Shown here: in pieces, positions 24,252-34,140 of the stretch
How the letters are laid out: each line of letters opens with the position of its first letter
Numbering within the stretch: position 1 is the stretch's first letter
NCBI RefSeq assembly: GCF_028288185.1
Contig: NZ_JAQBOF010000035.1
Coordinates: 124,001 to 188,000 of the forward strand
Direction: 5' to 3'
Source of the DNA: Mucilaginibacter sp.
Lineage (GTDB): Bacteria > Bacteroidota > Bacteroidia > Sphingobacteriales > Sphingobacteriaceae
Length of the DNA: 64,000 nucleotides
Position numbers and translations under genes: made by a program
The notes under the pieces: model-generated
What the model saw: only the letters and a program-made list of their open reading frames with translations
What the model was told of the DNA's origin: nothing
Databases searched by the model: none

Positions 24252-27200
24252 CTACTCCACCCCCCAATGCTCATTGGGCTTTGGCCCCATCTCTAACACT
24301 AACGATCCGCCTTTTAATAACTCGGCTGCCTCAAACTTAAACGAGTTTAATTGCTTGCCATTTAACGTAGCCTTTTGCACATACATATTATTGCGCGATG
24401 TGTTGTTAGCGGTAATGATAAACTTGCCGCCCCTGCCAAACTTATGGCCAAGGTCTATCTGCACTTGCTTAAATAGCGGGCTGCCTATCTCGTAAACCGG
24501 GTTGGCAGCAGTGCCGCCATCCGTTTGGAACAACCCCATAGCCACCATCACCAGCCAAGCACTCATCTGGCCCTGGTCTTCATCGCCTAAGTAAGCATCG
24601 CCAATATCATACCCATAAAAACGCTCCATTATTGATCTGCTCCACTTTTGGGTAGACCACGGCTTACCGGCCCAGTTAAACAAAAACGCAAAATGCATAG
24701 ATTGCTGGTTGCCCTGCACTACCGGGTAATCCCAATATTGGTCGTTCATACCGTTATAGCGCCATGGTTCGCTTTGTTTAAAACCCCACTCCAGGCGGTC
24801 AATAAATTTCTTCTTACCTATCATATCAGCCAATGCCGGCACATCCTGCGGCACAAAGTAGGTTAACTGCCAAGCGTTACCTTCTACATATTGCTCATTA
24901 GCGCCGCTTTTAAACGGATCGAAATTTTTAGACCACTCGCCGTTACTCAGTTTCATGTGGCAATAGCCAGCCGTATCAATGGCGTTTTTCCACCAGTAGC
25001 CCCTATCATTAAATTTGTTGTAAATAGCTGTTTTACCTAATGATTTGGCTAGTTGCCCCACTGTCCAGTCATCATAAGAACTCTCCATAGTATTAGAGAA
25101 CCTACCCAGATCAGACGGCACATAATGATATTTTTCATAAGCCACCAAATCTCTGTTACCCGCAAAACCTGTAAAGACTTTCTGTGCGGGTGTGGTCTGC
25201 ATTTTTACCGAGGCGGCCAAAACCTTATTCGCATCAAAATTTCGAATCCCCATCTGGTATGCCGATACGATCAGCGGGATCTCATGCTCACCCACCATGA
25301 CCGGTACAAAGTTCATCCCGGCAGGGCCCTTTGCCAGCCAGCCGTAAGCATCGTACATAGCCAATTGCGAGTTTACCCAGCGGTTGCTCCACTCGGGTGT
25401 TACCAGGTTCCACATTTGGTTCAAGTTCCAAAAAGTATTCCAGAACGCATCGCAGCCCATAGCTACGTCATCCTTATTTTTTAACTGCTGAATTTTGCCA
25501 TCCGTACCGCGCCATTGCCCGTTTATATCGCTCCACGTACTGCGACTGCAAACAGAGCGGTACATAGAGTTATAAAATCGTATTTTGTCCAATCTATTGG
25601 TGGTAGTTATTTTTACACGGTTAAATATATCGTTCCAGGCATTTAGCTGGTTTTGTTTGATCGCGCTAAAACTCCAACCGAACGGCTTGGTAACTTCGGT
25701 AATTAAATTCTCATCAGCATTTGCCAAACTAACCAATGATATTGCCGACCGCACCTGCACAACCGGGTTAACCTTAGCATCAAACTGTAAAAACACACCT
25801 GCATTTTTTATGTCTTTTGCTTCCAACTCATCGCCATGTTGTATGGCGTTATTTATCCAGCTACCCATATTTTTTATAGGCTTGTCAAACTCCAAAACAA
25901 AGTAAATGGTATAATCCTGATCAGCATCGGTACTCCATATCCCCTTAGAGAACTGGTGCGAAGAACCCTCCATACGGTAATCGTTAACCTTTTTAAGTTT
26001 TACATTTTTAAGCTGATAATCATACTCTGCCGGTATATGCAGATCAACCAATATCCTCGCGCTGTCCCTATCTTTAGGGAAAGTAAAGCGCTCAAAACCG
26101 CAACGGGTAGTGGCAGTAACTTCGGCTTTGATATTGTAATCGGTTAATTGTGCTTTGTATAAGCCTATCGGCGCTTCCTCGGTTCGTTTATCAATAGCAG
26201 AGCGATAACCTATGCCTGATTTTAACTCGTTACCCACAACGGTTTTTAATTTACCATTAGTTGGGAAAATACCCAGGCCACCCATCGTCCACTCGTGGAT
26301 ATGGCTAAACGTGCCTATACTTTCATAACTGGGCTGATATCCTGCCTGCCAACCCGCGTTTTGGTTATCAGGGCTCATTTTAACCATGCTGAATGGCATC
26401 CATGGGCCGGGTGCTATCATCCAGCGGGAGTGAGCGGTGCCTAAACGGGTATCAACATAATTAGCCAGGGTTTGTATCCTTTGGGGCGATCTTTTTACGG
26501 TGCCTTGTTCAACTAGCCTATCATTCTCGAATATTTTGTAGCTACTTTGCTTTGCTGTAGTTACAGTCGGCATTGGGGCCTCAAACTCGTATGATCCTTT
26601 TTCCAAAGTCTCTGTAAATATCGTTTTACCATCCAACTCAACTCTTAGCTTTGGTGTACCTTTTAAATATTTGGCGGCAACTATTAAAGGTTGCGTCTTT
26701 TTTCCATTATCAGCCAACTCATAATCGGCAGTTTTTACGCTGTTTACAAATAATTGCCCCGGCTGCTGTAAAGCAGTTTGTGCCGGACCTTCCAAGCTAA
26801 CCTGGTCAAACATTATCCATGAGCCTTGTACAACAGTTATAGTAATGCTGTTGCCCCCTTTTTTTATCATACCGGCTTTAACAGGTATTTCAATTGTTTT
26901 TGGCGTTGCCGATGCCAGGTTACCAACTAATGCGGCGGTATCTATAAACTTTTCATTCAACTTTGGATTAGGTTGTTTATTCACATCGTAACCCGCAGCA
27001 GTTAGTTGCAGGCGCTCGTCCTGCTCATTAATACTCACTTTAAGCATCGGCAGAAATTTCTTGGCATAGTCGGCTAGTTTTATAACCAGCTTATAGCTTC
27101 CTTTAGCGGGCAGATCTTTAACTGTAAACAATAAGTTTACCTGGTTTGTGCGCCAGCCGGCAGTGGGCCACGTACCGCCCCAGGTATCAACGGGGCCGGG

Positions 27201-27431
27201 CAGCACATATGGAAAATCATTTTTCTCTTTAGAGTAACCTATTACAAAAAATTTATCCTCGTAGCCAAAATCATGCTCTATAAAATTTTTAAATCCATTT
27301 GGGGCCAGCGAAAATTCGTTAGGCAAATTATCAGCCTTACCAACGGCCCAAACAGTCTTTTGATCGAATTGCGCATTAGCTATAAGTGCTAAGGTATTAA
27401 TCATACAAACCAGTAAAAATCCCTTTTTCAT
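24252..27431 (-). CDS. Secreted GH92 family glycoside hydrolase (alpha-mannosidase type)
   Basis: A 1059-aa exported enzyme with signal peptide 'LVCMINTLALIANAQ'. Residues 20-225 look like the beta-sandwich found at the N-terminus of polysaccharide-lyase-like proteins ('GKADNLPNEFSLAPNGF', 'WRTNQVNLLFTVKDLP'). From about 325 the GH92 fold starts: 'YVDTRLGTAHSRWMIAPGPWMPFSMVKMSPDN', 'FSHIHEWTMGG', 'MGCDAFWNTFWNLNQMW', 'EGNAWQLTYFVPQD' and 'GDEDQGQMSAW', which holds catalytic acids of the family. GH92 enzymes are calcium-dependent exo-alpha-mannosidases. The N-terminal extension suggests a special substrate. It is followed upstream by other degradative genes on the same strand. Confidence 0.9.
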   Translation of the reverse strand: MKKGFLLVCMINTLALIANAQFDQKTVWAVGKADNLPNEFSLAPNGFKNFIEHDFGYEDKFFVIGYSKEKNDFPYVLPGPVDTWGGTWPTAGWRTNQVNLLFTVKDLPAKGSYKLVIKLADYAKKFLPMLKVSINEQDERLQLTAAGYDVNKQPNPKLNEKFIDTAALVGNLASATPKTIEIPVKAGMIKKGGNSITITVVQGSWIMFDQVSLEGPAQTALQQPGQLFVNSVKTADYELADNGKKTQPLIVAAKYLKGTPKLRVELDGKTIFTETLEKGSYEFEAPMPTVTTAKQSSYKIFENDRLVEQGTVKRSPQRIQTLANYVDTRLGTAHSRWMIAPGPWMPFSMVKMSPDNQNAGWQAGYQPSYESIGTFSHIHEWTMGGLGIFPTNGKLKTVVGNELKSGIGYRSAIDKRTEEAPIGLYKAQLTDYNIKAEVTATTRCGFERFTFPKDRDSARILVDLHIPAEYDYQLKNVKLKKVNDYRMEGSSHQFSKGIWSTDADQDYTIYFVLEFDKPIKNMGSWINNAIQHGDELEAKDIKNAGVFLQFDAKVNPVVQVRSAISLVSLANADENLITEVTKPFGWSFSAIKQNQLNAWNDIFNRVKITTTNRLDKIRFYNSMYRSVCSRSTWSDINGQWRGTDGKIQQLKNKDDVAMGCDAFWNTFWNLNQMWNLVTPEWSNRWVNSQLAMYDAYGWLAKGPAGMNFVPVMVGEHEIPLIVSAYQMGIRNFDANKVLAASVKMQTTPAQKVFTGFAGNRDLVAYEKYHYVPSDLGRFSNTMESSYDDWTVGQLAKSLGKTAIYNKFNDRGYWWKNAIDTAGYCHMKLSNGEWSKNFDPFKSGANEQYVEGNAWQLTYFVPQDVPALADMIGKKKFIDRLEWGFKQSEPWRYNGMNDQYWDYPVVQGNQQSMHFAFLFNWAGKPWSTQKWSRSIMERFYGYDIGDAYLGDEDQGQMSAWLVMVAMGLFQTDGGTAANPVYEIGSPLFKQVQIDLGHKFGRGGKFIITANNTSRNNMYVQKATLNGKQLNSFKFEAAELLKGGSLVLEMGPKPNEHWGVE

Positions 27432-27609
27432 AATAAAAGTGCTACAGTTATATTCGATTTAATAATATGTACATACATTACTACAAAAAACAAGACATAT
27501 ATAGAATATCCTCCTTGTCAAATTTTAATGCAGTATGGTTGTTGAATCGGTATACATAACAAAGAAACTTAAAATACATTAAATTTCAAGTCAGTTCAAA
27601 AAAAAACAA

Positions 27610-29742
27610 TTATTTACTGTCTACAGCACATCTAAACCCAATGGTAGCTGCCCGATCCAGGCTTGGCGCCATCAGCAAATACTTTCCATATTTATTTAAT
27701 TCAAGTGCTGCCGGAAAATACCAGCCCGATGTTTGCGCATGGTAATAGCTACTTCCTTTTAAAATAGCAGACCGGCTGTGTAAATCGACGTACTCGTCGG
27801 TCCACTGCCATACATTGCCTACCATATCCATCACGCCAAAAAGGCTTACGCCCAGTGGGTATGCGTTTACATCTGTTGGTTTCCTCATTACCCTGGAAGT
27901 ATCTGGTGCCGGATATTTACTATTGTCTTTATTATTGCCCCACGGATACAAGCGCCCATCATTGCCTTGAGCGGCATATTGCCATTCCCACTCATGCGGC
28001 AATCTTTTTCCGGCCCAATTTGCATAAGCGCGGGCGTCTTCTAATGACACCCATGTAACGGGTTGATTTTCTGATCCGACTAGATAACTACCGTTTGCCC
28101 AATATTTTAAAAAGTTATGATCATCTATCGGATGATATTTGGTTGCATTTATAAATTGTTTAAACTGCTTATTAGTTACCGGGTATTGATCGATATAAAA
28201 TGATTTGATGTTAATATTATGTTTTTGTGATCTCGATGGATGGGATTCCCACTCATGTTGTACACCTACGGCAGTTGGAAGCTCATTTCCCTCGATCATC
28301 ACACCTACTGATTCAAAGTGATAATCATTTATCGCCGGTATTTTGATCATCCCTCCCGGAGTGGCTGCCGATAGGATTGTATTTTTAATGGTGGTTATTT
28401 GTTGTGGGATAGGATTCCATGCCGCTGAAAAGCTTTTAAGGCTTCTTTTACTCCTGCTATTCATCTTTGTTAAAAACCCTGTTAATGTTGATGATTTAGC
28501 ATCACTGTTCATTACCAATAATGCACTATAGCCATTACCTTCAATGGTAAAGCTTAAAACAGCTTTGTTATCTTTAATTTGTGGAATGATTTGCTTACCG
28601 TTCCACAAATCATAATACTTTGCATTTGTAGTTAATGGCAAAGCTATTTGCCGACCGCTACTTTCTGTACTATCCCTGTTAATAAATGTATAAATGGTTT
28701 TATTGTTATCCGGAAATTTGGATGCAAAAACATTTTGATGCAGAACGGGTATAAATGGCTCCCAGTTCCTATTGCTCCATGCACTTGGAAAATATCTGTA
28801 AATAGCAGCTATTCTCCTGATGACCTCTGCATATCTATCGGGTATTTGGTTCCAAACGCTCCAAATATTTTCCCATGAATTATAACCTATTCCGTTAAAA
28901 AAAGCATATTGCAGATCGTTGGTTTTATCAGTGGCCCATCTGTTGGTTATATTAACCTGATGCCGGTGCTCAAACCATTTATAAACACTAACACCAGGTT
29001 TAAATTCATATCCCCAGTAATAGCCCCAACTTAGGGTATTCCATTCTATAGTTTTAAGGTCCTTTAAATTTAATTCGGGTTGAAATGCCAGCGGGTAGTT
29101 TTCGCTTTGTGCAGCCTGGTAGAAGTCTTCCGACACACCAGACATTGTATCACCATTCATGCCATCGGCACCCAAATCCTTCATCTCTTTAACTAAAGCT
29201 CGCGGCATGATAAGTTTGATGCTATTGGTGCCATGATCCCATATCATGATTGGGAAAAACACATGCACACCATTTCGCTTAAAGTCTTTTATCATTTGTC
29301 TTACCGCGGCTTTACCTCCCGGTAAATCTGCTGTAAGGTCAAATTGATTGCGGTTATCCACACCGATATTAGGATAGGTTGGCCATATCAATACGGCATC
29401 AATACCACCATAGCGTTTTTTCAAATCGTTTAAATAATGGGTTACGGTGTATTTATGTGTTGACGCATCATAAAAGTAACGGTCATGCGCCATCATCTGG
29501 GCATATATAAAAGTATGTTTAACCCATTGCAAAGCTGGCTTTGAGTATGCGGTACTATCGTACTTAATCCTTATCTTTTCTTCACGCCGCCATTTTCTCA
29601 GATCGGCTAACCATTGGTCGCGTTGTTCAGCATTCGCCGGGGCCTTAAATACTTCTTTTAGGGCCCCCGAATAAATAGGAACTTGCGCGAAAAGGCTACA
29701 ATTTAAAAACAGCAATACAACGAAGTAATATTTATTCTTCAC
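27610..29742 (-). CDS. Secreted glycosidase-like protein fused to a SUMF1 (formylglycine-generating-enzyme-like) domain
   Basis: A 710-aa exported protein with signal peptide 'YYFVVLLFLNCSLFAQ' and a GTG start (no in-frame ATG upstream before a stop). Residues 40-440 look like a TIM-barrel glycosidase ('YGGIDAVLIWPTYPNIGVDNRNQFDL', 'GVHVFFPIMIWDHG', 'DLGADGMNGDTM', 'GYYWGYEF') followed by a beta-sandwich. Residues about 470-708 are an FGE-sulfatase/SUMF1 domain: 'FYIDQYPVTNKQFKQFI', 'PVTWVSLEDARAYANWAGKRLPHEWEWQYAAQG', 'MDMVGNVWQWTDEY', 'GFRCAVD'. No Cys pair typical of active FGE is evident, so the domain may bind rather than oxidise. The glycosidase family is not identified. Confidence 0.75.
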   Translation of the reverse strand: MKNKYYFVVLLFLNCSLFAQVPIYSGALKEVFKAPANAEQRDQWLADLRKWRREEKIRIKYDSTAYSKPALQWVKHTFIYAQMMAHDRYFYDASTHKYTVTHYLNDLKKRYGGIDAVLIWPTYPNIGVDNRNQFDLTADLPGGKAAVRQMIKDFKRNGVHVFFPIMIWDHGTNSIKLIMPRALVKEMKDLGADGMNGDTMSGVSEDFYQAAQSENYPLAFQPELNLKDLKTIEWNTLSWGYYWGYEFKPGVSVYKWFEHRHQVNITNRWATDKTNDLQYAFFNGIGYNSWENIWSVWNQIPDRYAEVIRRIAAIYRYFPSAWSNRNWEPFIPVLHQNVFASKFPDNNKTIYTFINRDSTESSGRQIALPLTTNAKYYDLWNGKQIIPQIKDNKAVLSFTIEGNGYSALLVMNSDAKSSTLTGFLTKMNSRSKRSLKSFSAAWNPIPQQITTIKNTILSAATPGGMIKIPAINDYHFESVGVMIEGNELPTAVGVQHEWESHPSRSQKHNINIKSFYIDQYPVTNKQFKQFINATKYHPIDDHNFLKYWANGSYLVGSENQPVTWVSLEDARAYANWAGKRLPHEWEWQYAAQGNDGRLYPWGNNKDNSKYPAPDTSRVMRKPTDVNAYPLGVSLFGVMDMVGNVWQWTDEYVDLHSRSAILKGSSYYHAQTSGWYFPAALELNKYGKYLLMAPSLDRAATIGFRCAVDSK

Positions 29743-29775
29743 AAGCTTTATATTAGAGATACATTTTAGTCTTTT

Positions 29776-30771
29776 TTATCTGCACCCTGCCTGCGCGTTG
29801 TAATAACCGGCACTTTTGGCAGTACCTTGCATTACATGATGAAAAAAGCAGGCTACATTGCTCATCATAATTTTACCGGTAAACTCAACCGGGCCATGCT
29901 TGCCACCTATTGATGTATTAAATACCGCTGTTTGCCCTGCTGCCAATGTTTGCCTGTAAAGGCAGGCCGAGCCGTATAACTCGGGCGCACTTGTGCAATT
30001 AGGTATGTAGTATCCTTTGTCGTATGGAACCGTTTTATCGGCGGTGCCATGATAGAATATGGTGGGTATCGCATTGGCTTTGGTAATTAAAGTAGAATCG
30101 GGCAAGGCACCCCACATATCACAAATGCCTTTTATTTTAAATTTATCAGCATAGGTATTATCTGCATTATTAATATTCCCCAGGGTAGTAACGGAATTGC
30201 CCAGTTTTTCGCTGGCGAATTTTTGAGTAAGATAGGTTATATCCAATGCTATAACACCACCCGCGCTACCGCCGCCAATAAATAACCATTTGGTATCTAT
30301 ATGATACTTTTTCGCGTTCGCGACAAGAAAACGCATAGCCGCATGCGCATCCTGGATACCACGGTAGTTGGCCAGTGTAAGACTATTTATATCTAAACTT
30401 GCGCAACCGCCAAGCGCGCTTAGCGCATTCCAACCCAAACGATAGTTTATAGTAACAGCAACAAATCCAGAATCAGCCAGTTGTTTACAAAGCTCGCCCA
30501 TATTTTCTTTATTTCCATTTAAGAAAGTGCCGCCATGTATCAACATTACCATCGGATATTTTTTACCATCGACAATATTTGGCGGATAGTAAATATCCAT
30601 ATTTAGTGCCTGGTTTTTGCCTTCGCTGTTGATATTACTTCCGTAAATAACATTACGCCCACTGGTATCTCGTTGAGGTTTGATAACTTTTGCAGTGTTA
30701 CCGGATCTCCAGGCAACAGAGCCTAATACCATTATTAAACAAAAAAGGGTTAGATAAATTGATTTTTGCAT
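29776..30771 (-). CDS. Exported alpha/beta hydrolase (carboxylesterase-like)
   Basis: A 331-aa protein with a signal peptide ('IYLTLFCLIMVLGSVAW'). It has the oxyanion motif 'VMLIHGGTFLNGNKENM', the nucleophile elbow 'FIGGGSAGGVIALD' (Gly-Gly-Ser-Ala-Gly), a probable catalytic Asp near 'FYHGTADKTVPYDKGY' and His in 'GGKHGPVEF'. This matches lipases and esterases of the carboxylesterase/BD-FAE type. Its place in a run of secreted glycan-active genes suggests removal of acetyl or feruloyl groups, which is inference. It starts 33 bases upstream of the SUMF1-fusion gene on the same strand. Confidence 0.85.
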   Translation of the reverse strand: MQKSIYLTLFCLIMVLGSVAWRSGNTAKVIKPQRDTSGRNVIYGSNINSEGKNQALNMDIYYPPNIVDGKKYPMVMLIHGGTFLNGNKENMGELCKQLADSGFVAVTINYRLGWNALSALGGCASLDINSLTLANYRGIQDAHAAMRFLVANAKKYHIDTKWLFIGGGSAGGVIALDITYLTQKFASEKLGNSVTTLGNINNADNTYADKFKIKGICDMWGALPDSTLITKANAIPTIFYHGTADKTVPYDKGYYIPNCTSAPELYGSACLYRQTLAAGQTAVFNTSIGGKHGPVEFTGKIMMSNVACFFHHVMQGTAKSAGYYNAQAGCR

Positions 30772-30810
30772 GATTTTAAATTACAGGGATAACTGGCTTG
30801 TAATTTAAAT

Positions 30811-30845
30811 AAAAAACCCTTCATATAAATTATTTGAAGGGTTTG
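30811..30845 (-). terminator. Terminator downstream of the prolyl-oligopeptidase-like gene
   Basis: AAACCCTTCA and TGAAGGGTTT form a 10-bp stem; on the minus strand it is followed by TTTTTTATTT. It lies about 56 bases after the stop of the 30901-33354 gene and separates it from the esterase gene. Confidence 0.8.
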
Positions 30846-30900
30846 CTTGCCGATTTTATTAATCAGACTGAAATTAGTCTAGTTAACTACAATTTGGCTG

Positions 30901-33354
30901 CTATGGTTGTACCACTTTCCATTGATTATCATAAAAACTTGCATGCACCAACTGCCCTACCCCTTCCTTTAACATACCCAAACGGAATACCATAATGTCA
31001 GCGAAGCCGCTTCCGCCGGTAAAATATTGGTTAGCATTTGTTGCGTTCATTCCCTCAATACCAGTTCCTGCAATTACAGAGATTGTATTGTCTGATGTCC
31101 CCGCCATTGGCCAAACAAAGTAAGTTCCCAAATCGCCACCTGTCCATTGTTTTGTTCCAATTTTCACCATACCGTTTGAAACATTTACAGGGCAATCATT
31201 TAGCAAAGTTTTCCATGCAGCGTTGGTAGATGAATTGCCGATCAATACCACATTTCTGCCTGTATATTTTGCTTTCGAATATTCTTTATCACTGATAATA
31301 TCAAAAGCACCATTACCGCGGTAATACCAGCTTTCTGCATCATAATGAGCCTTGGCTATACTCCACTGTTTCTCTTGCTCCGTACCCCCTGTCGCGTATA
31401 CATACAGCATGTTTTTATTGAAACCGTCTTTAAAAGTGCCGTTACGATGAGGGCCCTTATCATGCAAATCAGGCTGTGCGACAAGCTTCCATGTTTTATC
31501 CGCTTTCTTTAAAAAGATGCTGTCATTGTCACTCAGTGTAGTGTATTTAACCGGGCTCGAGCCATCCAGAACAACACTTATCACTTTGTTCTTTGGGAAA
31601 GCCGCCAGTTTCAACTTTAACAACTCTACATTATCTAATGATCCGGTTATTGTGGCTAATTTTTTATCCCTGTTTAACCTTATCCTGCTGTATTGAAATG
31701 GAATAATCTGCTGATATATTGTGGCCCAATGATTTGAGGCGGAAATACCGGGACTGGCTGTTGTGAAATCAATGACATTTATATCATTATCAAGAGGAAT
31801 AGTATGCCTTTTAAACATATCAAATATAGGCTGCCAATCCACCGCCTGATCGCTCCACCAATGCGACCCACCCGGATACTCGTAATACTGAAAATCGGCA
31901 TGGAAGCCGGCTAAAAGCTGTTTCATTTGGCGTGCAAATGCTACGGGTACGGTTTCATCTGCATCTCCATGCAAAATATGCACACCCACCTGCTTATAGT
32001 TTAGCGCTAACTTGGGCACATCACTTTGGTTGCTGGCACTCAATAACAGCTTGCCAAAAGCAGTCGAACTGGTGTCCGGAATTATCCCATCTGCCGAGCC
32101 ATAAGTTTTTAAAGTCGGGTAACCAGAGCATGGTGCAATCGCGGCCCATTTATCCGGGTACGTAGCCCCCAAAAACCAGGTACCATGCCCGCCCATTGAG
32201 TGTCCCGTAAGATAAATATGCTGCGGCTCAGGCTTAAATTCTCTTTTTGCAATATCTAATACTTCCATGGCATCTAAACGCCCCCAGTCTTCCCAGTTAA
32301 AGCCGCGTGGCCTGCGGTTGGTAGGGCTAACCAAATTACCCCAGTCTTTAGATTTATAGGCTCTTACCTGGTTAATAGCCTCAACCCCTGCCCCGTGAAC
32401 AGAGAAGAACAATGATGCACCATCTTGCTGCCCGCCAACTTGCGGCGCAACCGAATAATATTGCAAGCTGCCGTCAATAGCGCTTACAAAGGTTTCGCTG
32501 TATTTATCTCCTTTTGTTGTACTTTCAATTTTAAGCGTTGCCTTATCAAGCGGTTTCCCGTTTTGTAATAACGTCAGCAAGCAATCATTCATCGCTTTCG
32601 TCTTGATGGCGGTTCCATCTAAGGTAAAATAGATCTTCCGGGTAGCATAGGCCGGGATGGTTTGCAACGTGCTGCCGGCTCCTTTGCCCAATAAACTGCT
32701 AACTATCATCAAATTTTTAAGCGGTACCGCGGTAGTATTAATAACTACTATGGCAGCCTTCATTTTATCTGTACCGGTACCGGCCACAATAATTGGCTTG
32801 GTGGCATCCTTTACATCCAGCAATACCGGTTTGTCGGGGAAAGATAAACTGCCCTGCACCATTCGCCCGCGGGCAAAAAAGTCATTGCGGCCCTTTTTTA
32901 GCTTTACAACAATATTCATCCAGCCAAAACTGTAAGGGTCGCCCATGTGTAGCTCGCCGTTAACAAAAACGGCACTGTTGCCATTCATATTGAGGATAGC
33001 CACCTGGTCTTTAGGCGAATCGTAATTAAAGTAAAGATAGGTACCCTCCCCGCCCCTTATCCTGAATTTGTTAGCGGTATCTGCCGATATCTTGGTCCAT
33101 TTTGGGTCGTTATCCGTTTTGTTATTGCCGATATTGCCCCCCTCTACCGGGGTTGCCAATGCGCCCTTATACATGGTATATGCCAAAGGGTCCTGGTATA
33201 GCGCCGCACGGTTATAATTAACGTTAACCCTTATAGAAAGGCCTTGGGTAAACGGGTAACTTTTTTGAGCATAGGTTTTAACCGTTAAAGACATAAATAT
33301 CAGCAGAACACAACAAAACTGATGTGGATTAAATTGAGAAGGGGATTTGGTCAT
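30901..33354 (-). CDS. Large exported alpha/beta hydrolase, prolyl-oligopeptidase-like
   Basis: An 817-aa protein; I chose ATG 33354, 11 codons into the ORF, giving the signal peptide 'QFCCVLLIFMSLTVKTYAQ'. Residues about 30-320 are beta-rich and of unknown family. About 320-560 hold the hydrolase: the nucleophile elbow 'LTGHSMGGHGTWFLG', a probable Asp in 'ILHGDADETVPVAFARQM' and His in 'YPGGSHWWSDQ'. The remaining 260 residues are again beta-rich. It is likely a secreted peptidase or esterase. The extra flanking domains are larger than in simple dienelactone-hydrolase-like proteins. Transcribed alone, with its own terminator. Confidence 0.82.
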   Translation of the reverse strand: MTKSPSQFNPHQFCCVLLIFMSLTVKTYAQKSYPFTQGLSIRVNVNYNRAALYQDPLAYTMYKGALATPVEGGNIGNNKTDNDPKWTKISADTANKFRIRGGEGTYLYFNYDSPKDQVAILNMNGNSAVFVNGELHMGDPYSFGWMNIVVKLKKGRNDFFARGRMVQGSLSFPDKPVLLDVKDATKPIIVAGTGTDKMKAAIVVINTTAVPLKNLMIVSSLLGKGAGSTLQTIPAYATRKIYFTLDGTAIKTKAMNDCLLTLLQNGKPLDKATLKIESTTKGDKYSETFVSAIDGSLQYYSVAPQVGGQQDGASLFFSVHGAGVEAINQVRAYKSKDWGNLVSPTNRRPRGFNWEDWGRLDAMEVLDIAKREFKPEPQHIYLTGHSMGGHGTWFLGATYPDKWAAIAPCSGYPTLKTYGSADGIIPDTSSTAFGKLLLSASNQSDVPKLALNYKQVGVHILHGDADETVPVAFARQMKQLLAGFHADFQYYEYPGGSHWWSDQAVDWQPIFDMFKRHTIPLDNDINVIDFTTASPGISASNHWATIYQQIIPFQYSRIRLNRDKKLATITGSLDNVELLKLKLAAFPKNKVISVVLDGSSPVKYTTLSDNDSIFLKKADKTWKLVAQPDLHDKGPHRNGTFKDGFNKNMLYVYATGGTEQEKQWSIAKAHYDAESWYYRGNGAFDIISDKEYSKAKYTGRNVVLIGNSSTNAAWKTLLNDCPVNVSNGMVKIGTKQWTGGDLGTYFVWPMAGTSDNTISVIAGTGIEGMNATNANQYFTGGSGFADIMVFRLGMLKEGVGQLVHASFYDNQWKVVQP

Positions 33355-33494
33355 ACACAAACCTAATAAAAAAAGAGTGGCTGGCAAAGGCGGGGTTTCG
33401 CGCTAAATGGAAGCGGGGCATCATTAGTGAAATGACCTTCAATCTAACCTTAGTCATTGGATTTTGTTTATCTTTAGGTGATAAAACGTTAATA

Positions 33495-33995
33495 ATGAAA
33501 AAAATAACTTTGGCGATATTACTGGCCGCTGCCTTTTTGGCGGGTTTCGGGTTTAGCCGTTTGACCACTACGCCGAATACCGGCCCGCGTGTAACAGGTA
33601 TTGGCGGGATCTTCTTTAAAGCCAAAGACCCGGCAGCGCTGAAAACCTGGTACAGCAAAAACCTGGGTATCCGCATGGGGGCTTACGGTTCTAATTTTGA
33701 ATGGCGGCAGGGTGCCGACAGCACCAAAAAAGGGTTCACACTATGGGCACCCTTTAAGGAAACGACCAAATATTTCCTGCCCTCTGAAAAACAATTCATG
33801 ATCAATTATAGGGTTGAAGGGCTACAGCAACTACTGGCCAATCTCAAGGCAGCGGGTATCCTGCCGACCGACACGATCGAGAAAGCCAGTTATGGCAGCT
33901 TTATCCATTTGATGGACCCTGAAGGCAATAAGATTGAATTATGGGAGCCTAATGATGTGGAATATGCTAAATTGGGAACAGCGACAACTAAATAG
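33495..33995 (+). CDS. VOC (glyoxalase-like) protein with N-terminal signal or membrane anchor
   Basis: A 166-aa protein starting at the ATG at 33495, 21 codons into the ORF, which gives 'KKITLAILLAAAFLAGFGFSRL', a hydrophobic export or anchor segment. The rest is a vicinal-oxygen-chelate domain: 'GIGGIFFKAKDPAALKTWYSKNLGI', 'FMINYRVEGLQQLLANLKAAG' and 'GSFIHLMDPEGNKIELWEP' with a typical metal-binding Glu. VOC proteins are usually cytosolic; export is unusual. The substrate is unknown. It is divergent from the peptidase gene. Confidence 0.82.
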   Translation: MKKITLAILLAAAFLAGFGFSRLTTTPNTGPRVTGIGGIFFKAKDPAALKTWYSKNLGIRMGAYGSNFEWRQGADSTKKGFTLWAPFKETTKYFLPSEKQFMINYRVEGLQQLLANLKAAGILPTDTIEKASYGSFIHLMDPEGNKIELWEPNDVEYAKLGTATTK

Positions 33996-34140
33996 CACCG
34001 CTCTGCCTGCTGCTCCGCTCCTGCAAGCGTCCCCGCTTATAGTATACCCGACCATATCTCTTGTAAACCTGTAAACATTTGGAAACCATTATGTAACGTC
34101 CTAAAACAGGTTGACTTTCCAGATCTTACAAAATGGGTAA

